This document shows, in pieces, positions 6,633 through 12,316 of a stretch of DNA of 12,316 nucleotides. Each line of letters opens with the position of its first letter. The first letter of the stretch is position 1. The position numbers were made by a program, and so were the translations under genes. Source of the stretch: Acetobacteraceae bacterium (GTDB lineage Bacteria > Pseudomonadota > Alphaproteobacteria > Acetobacterales > Acetobacteraceae); the NCBI GenBank assembly GCA_947478535.1, contig CANJXD010000123.1, positions 1 to 12,316 of the forward strand. The letters are read 5' to 3'. Under the pieces are notes generated by a model that did not search any database, was not told the DNA's origin, and was given only the letters and a program-made list of their open reading frames with translations.

Positions 6633-7037
6633 ATGTACAATCCGTCGGGGTGGGCCTCGCGAGGCCGGCAAGTTCGGCCGATCCGTTTACGATTGATCAA
6701 CGGTTTAGGCCCGATCATGTCGCGGCCGCGAAACACCTAGCCGTTGGGGGCATATTCGGGAGTGGCATGACAGCCATGCTTACAGTTCCGAGCACCTCAC
6801 GAAACCGTGGGCAAAGTGTTGTATTTTTGCCGCAACACTGTGGCCATATGTTTCATCGTGTTTCACTTTAGGAAGATCCTCTGTTCCCGACGATCTATCC
6901 ACAGGGCCAGTGAACGAATCACGCCGGATTTCGCCGGGTAACACCATGCCGGGTTGCCCCCGGCCGTCCGGGACGGATACCCCGTTGTCTCAGGGAAGCC
7001 ATTCGGCATCCCGCAGGCAGGCAACAGGGGAACATTC
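6633..7037 (+). promoter_or_regulatory. Long non-coding leader of the CHAP gene
   Basis: This stretch of about 400 bases has no convincing gene and is visibly less GC-rich between 6630 and 6900. It holds a perfect palindrome GGCCTCGCGAGGCC (6653-6666), TTGATCAA (6693-6700), an inverted repeat AGTGTTG/CAACACT (6815-6821, 6833-6839), a direct repeat TGTTTCA (6849 and 6859), and two adjacent hairpins at 6948-6964 and 6964-6976. TTGCCG (6827-6832) and TTTCAT (6851-6856), 18 bases apart, could be a weak promoter; the inverted repeat overlaps its -35. The leader would then be about 175 bases. AGGGGAA just before ATG 7038 is a strong ribosome site. No known riboswitch consensus was recognised. Confidence 0.45.
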
Positions 7038-8009
7038 ATGCGGGCAAAAGGCACGCTGGCTGCATTCTTCGTCCTGTTAGGGACGGCATCCCTCGTTACC
7101 ACTACCGCCGACGCCGCTGATCGCAACACCCGTAACGCCCAGAAGCAGACCCGCCCGGGCCAGGCCGTGCTGGTAACCCCGCCGCGCCCGCCCGCGCTGA
7201 CCGCAAGCCGCGTGGCCGCCTCCAAGGCCGGCCAGCAGCCCGCCCGGACCGCCGTGGCCACCGCCACCCCGGCGCCTGCTGCCGCCCGTGCCCAATCCGC
7301 CGCCGCCCTGCCGCCGCCGCCGCCGCCTGCGCCCGCTCATCGCGGTGCTGCGCCGGCGATGCTGGCCGCCGGCCAGGCGCCTGCCCAGGGCAATGCGATG
7401 GCGATCCCGGTTTCCATGGCCCGCCCGGCGGTCATGCCGGCCATCGTCGCCGGCGCCGTGGCGCGCGGCGTGGGCACGCCGATCATGCCGGTGGGCATCT
7501 CCTCCGGCCTGTCCTGCGTGCCCTATGCCCGCATGGCGACGGGCATGAATGTCAGCGGCGATGCCCGCATGTGGTGGTACAATGCCGCCGGCAGCTACAG
7601 CCGCGGCAGCGCGCCCGAACGCGGCTCGATCCTCGCCTTCGCGGCCTCAGGCGGCATGTCCCGCGGCCATGTCGCTGTGGTCAGCCATGTCGTGAACCCC
7701 CGCATGATCCATATCGACCACGCCAACTGGGGTGGCCCCGGCATTCGCCGCGGCTCCGTCATGCGCGGTGTGGTGGTGATGGATGCGTCGGAGCGGAATG
7801 ACTGGACCCTGGTGCGCGTGCAGGTCGGGCATGACGATACGACCTTCGGCCGCCCCTATGCGACGCATGGCTTCATCTACAACCGCCCCTCCGGCAACGG
7901 CGACCGCCTGATGACGGCCAGCGCGCCGCGCTTCCAGGAAGTGGCGGAGGGGTCCTCCCCCCACGTCGCGCAGCATCTGCGCCGCGCCTCGGAGATGTTC
8001 GCGGAGTGA
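7038..8009 (+). CDS. Exported CHAP-domain protein, likely peptidoglycan hydrolase
   Basis: This 323-residue protein has a Sec-type signal peptide (residues 1 to about 27, with a cut near ADA-ADR). A long low-complexity linker rich in Ala and Pro follows (about 40-150, including a run of six prolines at 92-97). A CHAP domain begins near 152. The catalytic Cys160 lies in GLSCVPYAR and His211 in SRGHVAVVSHV, and IHIDHANW (225-231) supplies the usual third polar residue. These cysteine/histidine peptidases or amidases cut peptide bonds in murein. GDARMWWYNAA and PERGSILAF are also family text. The linker would let the domain reach the cell wall from an anchor point. The ATG at 7038 is supported by AGGGGAA and by the signal peptide. 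The C-terminal 40 residues past the domain are not recognised. It is monocistronic, closed by a hairpin. Confidence 0.88.
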   Translation: MRAKGTLAAFFVLLGTASLVTTTADAADRNTRNAQKQTRPGQAVLVTPPRPPALTASRVAASKAGQQPARTAVATATPAPAAARAQSAAALPPPPPPAPAHRGAAPAMLAAGQAPAQGNAMAIPVSMARPAVMPAIVAGAVARGVGTPIMPVGISSGLSCVPYARMATGMNVSGDARMWWYNAAGSYSRGSAPERGSILAFAASGGMSRGHVAVVSHVVNPRMIHIDHANWGGPGIRRGSVMRGVVVMDASERNDWTLVRVQVGHDDTTFGRPYATHGFIYNRPSGNGDRLMTASAPRFQEVAEGSSPHVAQHLRRASEMFAE

Positions 8010-8015
8010 TCCGCG

Positions 8016-8038
8016 GGGCGGCGGGGTAACCGCCGCCC
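8016..8038. terminator. Hairpin between convergent CHAP and thiol dioxygenase genes
   Basis: A perfect 9-base stem, GGGCGGCGG (8016-8024) with CCGCCGCCC (8030-8038), closes on the loop GGTAA. It lies in the 47 bases between two convergent stop codons and can serve both strands. There is no clear T-tract. Confidence 0.55.
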
Positions 8039-8056
8039 AGGGCTCCCTTGGGCCGT

Positions 8057-8650
8057 TCAGGCCGCTTCCTTCGAGTGATCCCACAAATTCGGCACAACAG
8101 CGGCGGTGTAGCCGCTGATGAAGCGCTTCGGTGCCCCCGTCGCGGGGTCGAAGACGTGGCGGGCGACCGCGCCGATATTGCCGCCATAGACGTGGATGGA
8201 AATCGAGGCGGCATCCGCCACTGCATTTTCCACGCGATGGATGTCCTCCAGGTTCGGGCTGACGGCCACCACTTCGCCCGGGCGAAGCATTTCCTTCTCC
8301 CCCGCCAGCATCGGCTGGCCGGGCGCACCGAAGCGGTAGGTGGTGGAGGTCTCCTCCCCCCGCAGCATGCCCACCAAGCCCCAGACGGTGTGGTTGTGCA
8401 CCGGCGTGGATTGGCCCGGCCCCCAGACGAAGGAGACGACGCAGAAGCGCTCCAGCGGGTCGCAATGCAGGAGGTATTGGCGATAGGTCGGGCCGGGCTC
8501 GGCGAAGGCCTCCGGCAGCCAGTCATCGCGCTGGACCAGACCGGCCAGCAGCGCCTTGCCCTCATCCAGCCAGCGGGCTTCGTCAGCGCCCTGCTCCGCC
8601 AGCAGCGTCATGCCGCGCACGAAATCCCGAAACCCCGCAATACCCGCCAT
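8057..8650 (-). CDS. Thiol dioxygenase, Gln-type (3-mercaptopropionate dioxygenase-like)
   Basis: This 197-residue cupin is of the cysteine dioxygenase family, an iron enzyme that adds O2 to a small thiol to give a sulfinate. The metal ligands are His85 and His87 (TPVHNHTVW) and His138 (LEDIHRVEN). The Ser151-His153-Tyr155 triad (SIHVYG) is present. Where animal cysteine dioxygenase has Cys93 of the Cys-Tyr crosslink, this protein appears to have glycine. Where it has Arg60, this one aligns with Gln58 (YRQYLL). Arg164 is well placed to bind the carboxylate instead. Gln plus that later Arg is the mark of 3-mercaptopropionate dioxygenases, so that substrate is likelier than cysteine. The start at 8650 is chosen over 8662 because GGGGGAA lies just ahead of it. 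It is cytoplasmic and stands alone. Confidence 0.88.
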   Translation of the reverse strand: MAGIAGFRDFVRGMTLLAEQGADEARWLDEGKALLAGLVQRDDWLPEAFAEPGPTYRQYLLHCDPLERFCVVSFVWGPGQSTPVHNHTVWGLVGMLRGEETSTTYRFGAPGQPMLAGEKEMLRPGEVVAVSPNLEDIHRVENAVADAASISIHVYGGNIGAVARHVFDPATGAPKRFISGYTAAVVPNLWDHSKEAA

Positions 8651-8683
8651 ACTTTCCCCCATTCAGCTATCGGGGGGGGTGAT

Positions 8684-8707
8684 GATATGCTCCGAATTCG
8701 GGATATG
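8684..8707. promoter_or_regulatory. Palindrome flanked by direct repeats upstream of thiol dioxygenase
   Basis: The palindrome CCGAATTCGG (8692-8701) sits between two copies of GATATG (8684-8689 and 8702-8707), 18 bases apart. It lies 34-57 bases ahead of the thiol dioxygenase start, the right place for a regulator site. No clear -35/-10 pair was found on the minus strand. Confidence 0.3.
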
Positions 8708-8745
8708 GCAGTGGAATTCTTTGCTGGACTCCCGCCGCCCTGGGC

Positions 8746-9705
8746 TTACCGGTCGAACCGGAAGGCGTGCAGCATCATCCATTGCTCCGGATGGGCGCGC
8801 ACCACCGGCTCGATCGCGGCATCCACCGCGGCGATATCTTCCCGGATGCCGACGCGCCCACGACCGGGGGGTCCTACTGGCACTTCCGGCAGGAAGGTCA
8901 GCCGGAATCGCGCGGCTTGGCCCAGGCGCAGCGCATAGGCGGGAATGACGGCGGCGCCGGTGGTGGAGGCAAGTCGCGTCGCCCGCATGATGTTGCCATC
9001 GACCTTCAAGGGCCGGCCGAACAGCGGCGCGTGGACCCGCCCCTGCCAGTATTCGTCGATGTAGTAGAGCAGCGCGGCCTCACGCGCTTCCAGCACCCGA
9101 TGCGCCTCGAACACCGCGCCAAGGGTCGGCGCCAGGGCCCGGCCGCGCCCGCCTTCCAGGCGGATGCGTTCGCGGGCGGCATGGGCGATCCGCATGCGAA
9201 AGCGGTTGGGCAGGCGCTGGAAGATGCCCTGGAAGGGAATGCCGAGGCCCGAGAGCCCGGCATGCACGGCCTCCCAACTGCCGACATGCAGCCCGGCGAT
9301 CACCAGTGGCCGGCCGGCGTCTTGGGCGGCCCGCACATGCTCCAGCCCCGTCACTGCGATCCGGCCTTCCCGCCAGAAGCGATGCAGGGCGGAGAATTCC
9401 GTCAGGCATCGGCCGAGATGCGCCCAATGCGCCGCCAGCAGCGCGGCGAGCGTCGCCTCATCAGCCTCGGGCCGCAGATGCCGCAGAAGCGCCAGGGCAT
9501 TGGCGCAGCCCTCCGGCCGCTTCAGCCCGGCATTGCGCGACAGGCGCTGCCCGATGGCGGAGGCGGCCTCCGTCGGCAGCAGGCGCAGCAGGTGGTGCGG
9601 CACGACGTCGGCCAGGCCCAGCAGCGGGTCCCGCAACCAGTAGCGGCGCAGCGCCTCCCGCTCCGCCCATCGCCAGGGGGGTGGGCGGTAGAGCTCATCA
9701 ACCAC
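8746..9705 (-). CDS. LpxL/HtrB-type lysophospholipid acyltransferase family protein
   Basis: This 319-residue protein resembles the lauroyl/myristoyl acyltransferases that finish lipid A (LpxL/HtrB family). The catalytic HX4E motif is GLHVGSWE (His140, Glu145), preceded by VTGLEHVRAAQDAGRPLVIAG. The later LLYYIDEYWQGRVHAPLFGRPLKVDGNIMRATRLASTTGAAVIP region and the ending HPEQWMMLHAFRF are family features. A clear N-terminal membrane anchor is missing; the first 60 residues are amphipathic (DPLLGLADVVPHHLLRLLP). The start is GTG 9705, overlapping the P450 stop by 8 bases, which points to translational coupling. The usual donor is acyl-ACP. Whether the acceptor here is lipid A, an ornithine-type lipid or a product of the P450 is not visible. 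It lies apart from any lipid A genes in this window. Confidence 0.87.
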   Translation of the reverse strand: MVDELYRPPPWRWAEREALRRYWLRDPLLGLADVVPHHLLRLLPTEAASAIGQRLSRNAGLKRPEGCANALALLRHLRPEADEATLAALLAAHWAHLGRCLTEFSALHRFWREGRIAVTGLEHVRAAQDAGRPLVIAGLHVGSWEAVHAGLSGLGIPFQGIFQRLPNRFRMRIAHAARERIRLEGGRGRALAPTLGAVFEAHRVLEAREAALLYYIDEYWQGRVHAPLFGRPLKVDGNIMRATRLASTTGAAVIPAYALRLGQAARFRLTFLPEVPVGPPGRGRVGIREDIAAVDAAIEPVVRAHPEQWMMLHAFRFDR

Positions 9706-11092
9706 GCGGGATCACCCGCATCGGCAGCGTCTCCCCCGGCCGCAGGGTGAGGCGCGCGACGGGCATGACCTCCGTCCCCTCCACGAGTTCGAGGCGCACG
9801 GCCTGCCATAGCGTGGCGAGGCAGATCATCGCCTCCGCCAGCCCCAGTTGCTGGCCGGTGCAGACGCGGGGGCCGGTGCTGAAGGGGATGTAGCCATGGC
9901 GGGGTGGCCGGGGGGCGCCGGGCAGGAAGCGGTCCGGGATGAAGGCGTCCGGCTGGTCCCACAATTGCGGCCGGCGATGCAGCAGCCAGGGGGAGACGAC
10001 GATGATGGTCCCCTTGCGGATCGGCCTCCCGGCGATTGTGCCCGCGACCACGGCCTCCCGCGTCAGGAAGGGGACGGGCGGGTAGAGCCGCATCGTCTCC
10101 TCCAGCACCGCGCGGGTGAAGGGCAGGCTGTCCAGGTCCCCCAGCATGGCGGGGCGGCCGGCGAGCACGCTGGCGAGTTCGGCCTCCAGCCGCGCCGCGC
10201 TGGCGCCATCCTGGCTCAGGATGAACAGCGCCCAGGCCAGGACATTGGCCGTGGTCTCATGCCCCGCCATGAACAGCACGATGGCCTCGTTGCGGAAGGC
10301 CCGGCGGTCCATCGGCGCATCGGTACCGGGCACCTTCGCCTCCGCCATGGATCGGATCAGCGAGGCCTCCCCCGCCGCATCGTCGAGGATGCCGCTGATC
10401 AGCCCATCGACGACGCCATGGATGCGCGAGGCGGCCGCCCGGGCGCGCCGACCGATGGGGTGCGGCAGCCAGTCCGGCAGGCCGAGCAGGGAGACGATGT
10501 CCGCCTTGCCGATATGCGCCTGATAGTCCGCGAAGGCGGCGACGACGGTGGCCGCGGCGTCCGCGCCGAGCCCGCGGCCGAAGATGGTGCGGCAGATGAT
10601 CTCCGCCGTCAGCCGCCCCATCTCCGCCAGCACGTCGAGCGGCTGTTCGGCGGGGTGGCGCCGCCAGGCCGCGGCCCTATCCGCGGCGGCTTCCGTCATC
10701 GCGGGGGCGAGTTCCGGCAGGCGCGTGGGATGGGTGACCGGGGCTACGACGCGGCGGCGTTCCTTCCACAGCGCGCCGTCCGAGACGAACAGGCCATCGC
10801 CCAGCAAGGGCGCGAGGGCGCGCCGATGGGCGGGGGATTTGCGCTGGAACGCCTCATGCTGCTCGACAAAGGCCTCGGAGACGGTCTCCGGGCTGTTGCA
10901 GATGACCATGCTGCGGAAGGCGACCCGGCGGAACACGATATCCCGTTCGAAGATGCCGCGCGGCCAGATGGCCAGCCAGTTTCGGCGGCCCTCGGCGAGC
11001 AGCCGAACGACCCCCGCCAGGCGGAGGGGCCGGGCGGGAAAGGGCGGCACGAAGGGGGGGCTGGCCTCGGGCGCATGCCGGGTTTCGGGCAT
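9698..11092 (-). CDS. Cytochrome P450
   Basis: This 464-residue heme monooxygenase is a complete P450. The I-helix oxygen-binding motif is AGHETT (276-281). The K-helix is EETMRLYPP, with Glu332 and Arg335 as ExxR. PDRF (386-389) follows, and the heme loop FSTGPRVCTGQQLG (404-417) has thiolate ligand Cys411. The N-terminus has the Pro-rich PPFVPPFPARP and no membrane anchor, so it should be soluble and depend on separate redox partners; none are in the window. LYPPVPFLTREAV resembles fatty-acid-type P450s more than small camphor-type ones. Substrate is unknown. ATG 11092 lacks a Shine-Dalgarno at normal distance; a hairpin ends at the base before it. The gene follows the alcohol dehydrogenase by 72 bases and overlaps the acyltransferase. 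Confidence 0.95.
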   Translation of the reverse strand: MPETRHAPEASPPFVPPFPARPLRLAGVVRLLAEGRRNWLAIWPRGIFERDIVFRRVAFRSMVICNSPETVSEAFVEQHEAFQRKSPAHRRALAPLLGDGLFVSDGALWKERRRVVAPVTHPTRLPELAPAMTEAAADRAAAWRRHPAEQPLDVLAEMGRLTAEIICRTIFGRGLGADAAATVVAAFADYQAHIGKADIVSLLGLPDWLPHPIGRRARAAASRIHGVVDGLISGILDDAAGEASLIRSMAEAKVPGTDAPMDRRAFRNEAIVLFMAGHETTANVLAWALFILSQDGASAARLEAELASVLAGRPAMLGDLDSLPFTRAVLEETMRLYPPVPFLTREAVVAGTIAGRPIRKGTIIVVSPWLLHRRPQLWDQPDAFIPDRFLPGAPRPPRHGYIPFSTGPRVCTGQQLGLAEAMICLATLWQAVRLELVEGTEVMPVARLTLRPGETLPMRVIPRG

Positions 11093-11121
11093 GGGGCGGA
11101 GTGTAGAGCACTCCCCGCCCC
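11093..11121 (-). promoter_or_regulatory. Hairpin abutting the P450 start codon
   Basis: GGGGCGG-AGTG (11093-11103) pairs with CACT-CC-CCGCCCC (11109-11121) around the loop TAGAG, with a 2-base bulge. On the P450 transcript the stem ends one base before the AUG and buries the only purine-rich run (GGGGAG). It could limit translation or act as a weak terminator for the gene before. Confidence 0.45.
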
Positions 11122-11147
11122 GGCGGTATCAGGGTGGTGGCATCCCC

Positions 11148-11166
11148 GACGGGTTTGCTGCCCGTC
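11148..11166 (-). terminator. Hairpin overlapping the alcohol dehydrogenase stop codon
   Basis: GACGGG (11148-11153) pairs with CCCGTC (11161-11166) over a 7-base loop. The stem includes two bases of the dehydrogenase TGA. No T-tract follows on the minus strand, so partial attenuation or mRNA processing is as likely as termination. Confidence 0.35.
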
Positions 11167-12232
11167 AGACACCTTCGGCGGTCAGTACGATGCGGCCGGT
11201 GACCTTGCCGGCATGCAGGCGCATCAGCGCGCTGTCGGCATTCGCCAGCGGTTCCCGCGTGATGGGGATGGAGGGCAGCGCACCGGATTGGCCGATGGCG
11301 ACCAAAGCGCGCAATTCCTTGGGGTTGCCGACATAGCTGCCCTGGATGGTCACCGCCTTCATCGCCATCAGCGGCAGCGGCAGGGCGAGTTCACCGCCGA
11401 ACAGGCCGACCTGGATGAGCTTGCCGCCCTTGGCCAGGGCATCGAAGGCGAAGCGCGCCGTGGCGCTGCCATTCACCAGGTCGATGATCGCCATGACCGG
11501 GCCGCCGCAGAGGTCCATCAGGCGCTGCGTCACCTTGTCCTGGCTCGCATCCAGCGTGTCGGAGGCCCCCTCCGCCGTCGCCGCCGCCAGCTTCGCGGGG
11601 CTGATATCGACCGAGACGATGCGCCGATGGCCGAGCGCCTTCAGCACCGCGATGGCCTGCAGGCCAAGCCCGCCGGCGCCCACCAGCACGATGGGCTCGT
11701 CTGGCTCCAGCGGCAGGACCTTGTTGATGGCGGAATAGACGGTGATGCCGGAACAGGCATAGGTCGCGGCCAAGGCGGGGTCGAGGTTACCGGGATCGAC
11801 CAGGTGGCGGGGTTCCGGCACCAGCACATGGGTGGCGTAGCCGCCGTGCTGGAAGATGCCGATGGCCTTGCCGTTCAGGCACATATTGTCCTCCTCCGCC
11901 CGGCAGCGGGCGCAGGTGCCGCAGCCGACCCAGGGGAAGACGATGCGGGATTGCCCAACGGCGAGGCCATGGCCCTCCGCCTCCGGCCCCCAGGCGATGA
12001 CGCGGCCGACCGTCTCATGCCCCATCGCCAGCGGCAGCTTCACCCCGCGGTCGGAGAGCTTCATCTTGCCCCGGCTGCCGAGGTCGTATTCGCCTTCCCA
12101 GATATGCAGGTCGGAATGGCAGACGCCGGCATGGGTGACTTCCAGCAGCACCTGCTTGCCGGTCGGCACCGGGGTCGGCAGTTCGATTTCCTGGAGCGGC
12201 TTGCCCGTCTCCACCACTGCCCATGCGCGCAT
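11165..12232 (-). CDS. Zinc-dependent (MDR) alcohol dehydrogenase
   Basis: This 355-residue medium-chain dehydrogenase oxidises alcohols with NAD. Catalytic zinc ligands are Cys38 (GVCHSD), His72-Glu73 (MGHET) and Cys160 (YACSG). Structural zinc is held by CGTCARCRAEEDNMC (Cys104, 107, 110, 118). The nucleotide fold shows GAGGLG (185-190), and Asp209 in VSVDISPAKL favours NAD over NADP. A longer loop GEYDLGSRGKMKLSDRGVKLPL (47-68), found in a subset of MDR alcohol dehydrogenases, precedes the GHE motif. The ATG at 12232 is preferred to ones at 12262 and 12289, since AAGGAA lies at proper distance and MRAWAVVE is the standard N-terminus. It heads the series dehydrogenase, P450, acyltransferase, so oxidation of an alcohol made by the P450 is an attractive but unproven role. 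Confidence 0.93.
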   Translation of the reverse strand: MRAWAVVETGKPLQEIELPTPVPTGKQVLLEVTHAGVCHSDLHIWEGEYDLGSRGKMKLSDRGVKLPLAMGHETVGRVIAWGPEAEGHGLAVGQSRIVFPWVGCGTCARCRAEEDNMCLNGKAIGIFQHGGYATHVLVPEPRHLVDPGNLDPALAATYACSGITVYSAINKVLPLEPDEPIVLVGAGGLGLQAIAVLKALGHRRIVSVDISPAKLAAATAEGASDTLDASQDKVTQRLMDLCGGPVMAIIDLVNGSATARFAFDALAKGGKLIQVGLFGGELALPLPLMAMKAVTIQGSYVGNPKELRALVAIGQSGALPSIPITREPLANADSALMRLHAGKVTGRIVLTAEGV

Positions 12233-12316
12233 CTGTTTGGTTCCTTGCCGTGCGGCGATCATGCGACCAGCCGGGGGGCACCCGGTCAAGCAGGGGGTAT
12301 CAGTCAGGCCGGATAG
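12233..12316. other. Upstream region of the alcohol dehydrogenase, at window edge
   Basis: This stretch holds the ribosome site AAGGAA of the dehydrogenase on the minus strand and, presumably, its promoter or the end of another gene outside the window. No confident promoter boxes were seen. Confidence 0.4.

Noticed and set aside
6767..6871. A 34-residue open frame starting MTAMLTVPSTSR with GGGAG four bases ahead
   Set aside because: It sits inside the regulatory leader and overlaps the inverted repeat, and it has no recognisable features. It could only be accepted with conservation or ribosome profiling.
6633..7037. A known riboswitch in the CHAP leader (c-di-AMP and c-di-GMP types considered)
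   Set aside because: Hairpins are present but the conserved core bases of those classes were not found by eye.
9848..12316. An 822-codon open frame on the plus strand
   Set aside because: It lies antisense to the P450 and alcohol dehydrogenase, both of which show complete catalytic motifs. Its translation is Gly/Arg/Ala/Gln-rich without family features, as expected from high-GC mirror frames.
1..12316. Mobile elements, attachment sites, CRISPR repeats, tRNA or rRNA
   Set aside because: No transposase or integrase motifs, no regularly spaced repeats, no tRNA-like cloverleaf and no target duplications were seen, and codon style is uniform throughout.

Overview
The window is very GC-rich DNA with strong G/C third positions. 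It carries a Bug/TctC-type solute-binding protein, a Gfo/Idh/MocA oxidoreductase, a Rid-family protein and a zinc alcohol dehydrogenase. That mix is typical of a metabolically versatile alphaproteobacterium, probably Acetobacteraceae of the Roseomonas kind. This placement is inferred from gene content and protein style, not from a search. I see no rRNA, tRNA, CRISPR array, transposase or phage gene, and the window looks like ordinary chromosome.

Layout. (1) 1-1167, plus strand: the tail of an unidentified gene, then a periplasmic Bug/TctC receptor. A GC-rich hairpin separates it from a convergent amidase (1229-2497, minus). (2) 2562-5752, plus: four closely spaced genes, namely an unknown 161-residue protein, a small lipoprotein, an MFS_3-type exporter and a Gfo/Idh/MocA oxidoreductase. 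The gaps of 51, 15 and 32 bases suggest one operon, divergent from the amidase. (3) 5796-6560, plus: a small Tat-exported protein with a CxxCxC motif, then a stand-alone Rid-family protein with a clear intrinsic terminator. (4) 6633-7037: a long non-coding leader with several palindromes, followed by an exported CHAP-domain protein (7038-8009). (5) 8057-12232, minus: a thiol dioxygenase with residues of the Gln-type (3-mercaptopropionate) class; then, transcribed from right to left, a zinc alcohol dehydrogenase, a cytochrome P450 and an LpxL/HtrB-type acyltransferase.

How the genes may work together. The clearest functional unit is alcohol dehydrogenase - P450 - acyltransferase. The P450 and acyltransferase genes overlap by 8 bases, and hairpins lie directly against both start codons. 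An oxidised lipid or fatty alcohol handled by P450 and dehydrogenase and then esterified by the acyltransferase is a reasonable inference, but the substrate cannot be read from sequence. The other genes are individually recognisable household or accessory functions. I do not see a clearly new defence or mobile system. The parts most worth a second look are this lipid/P450 module with its start-site hairpins, the structured leader of the CHAP protein, and the possible leaderless Tat-exported cysteine protein.
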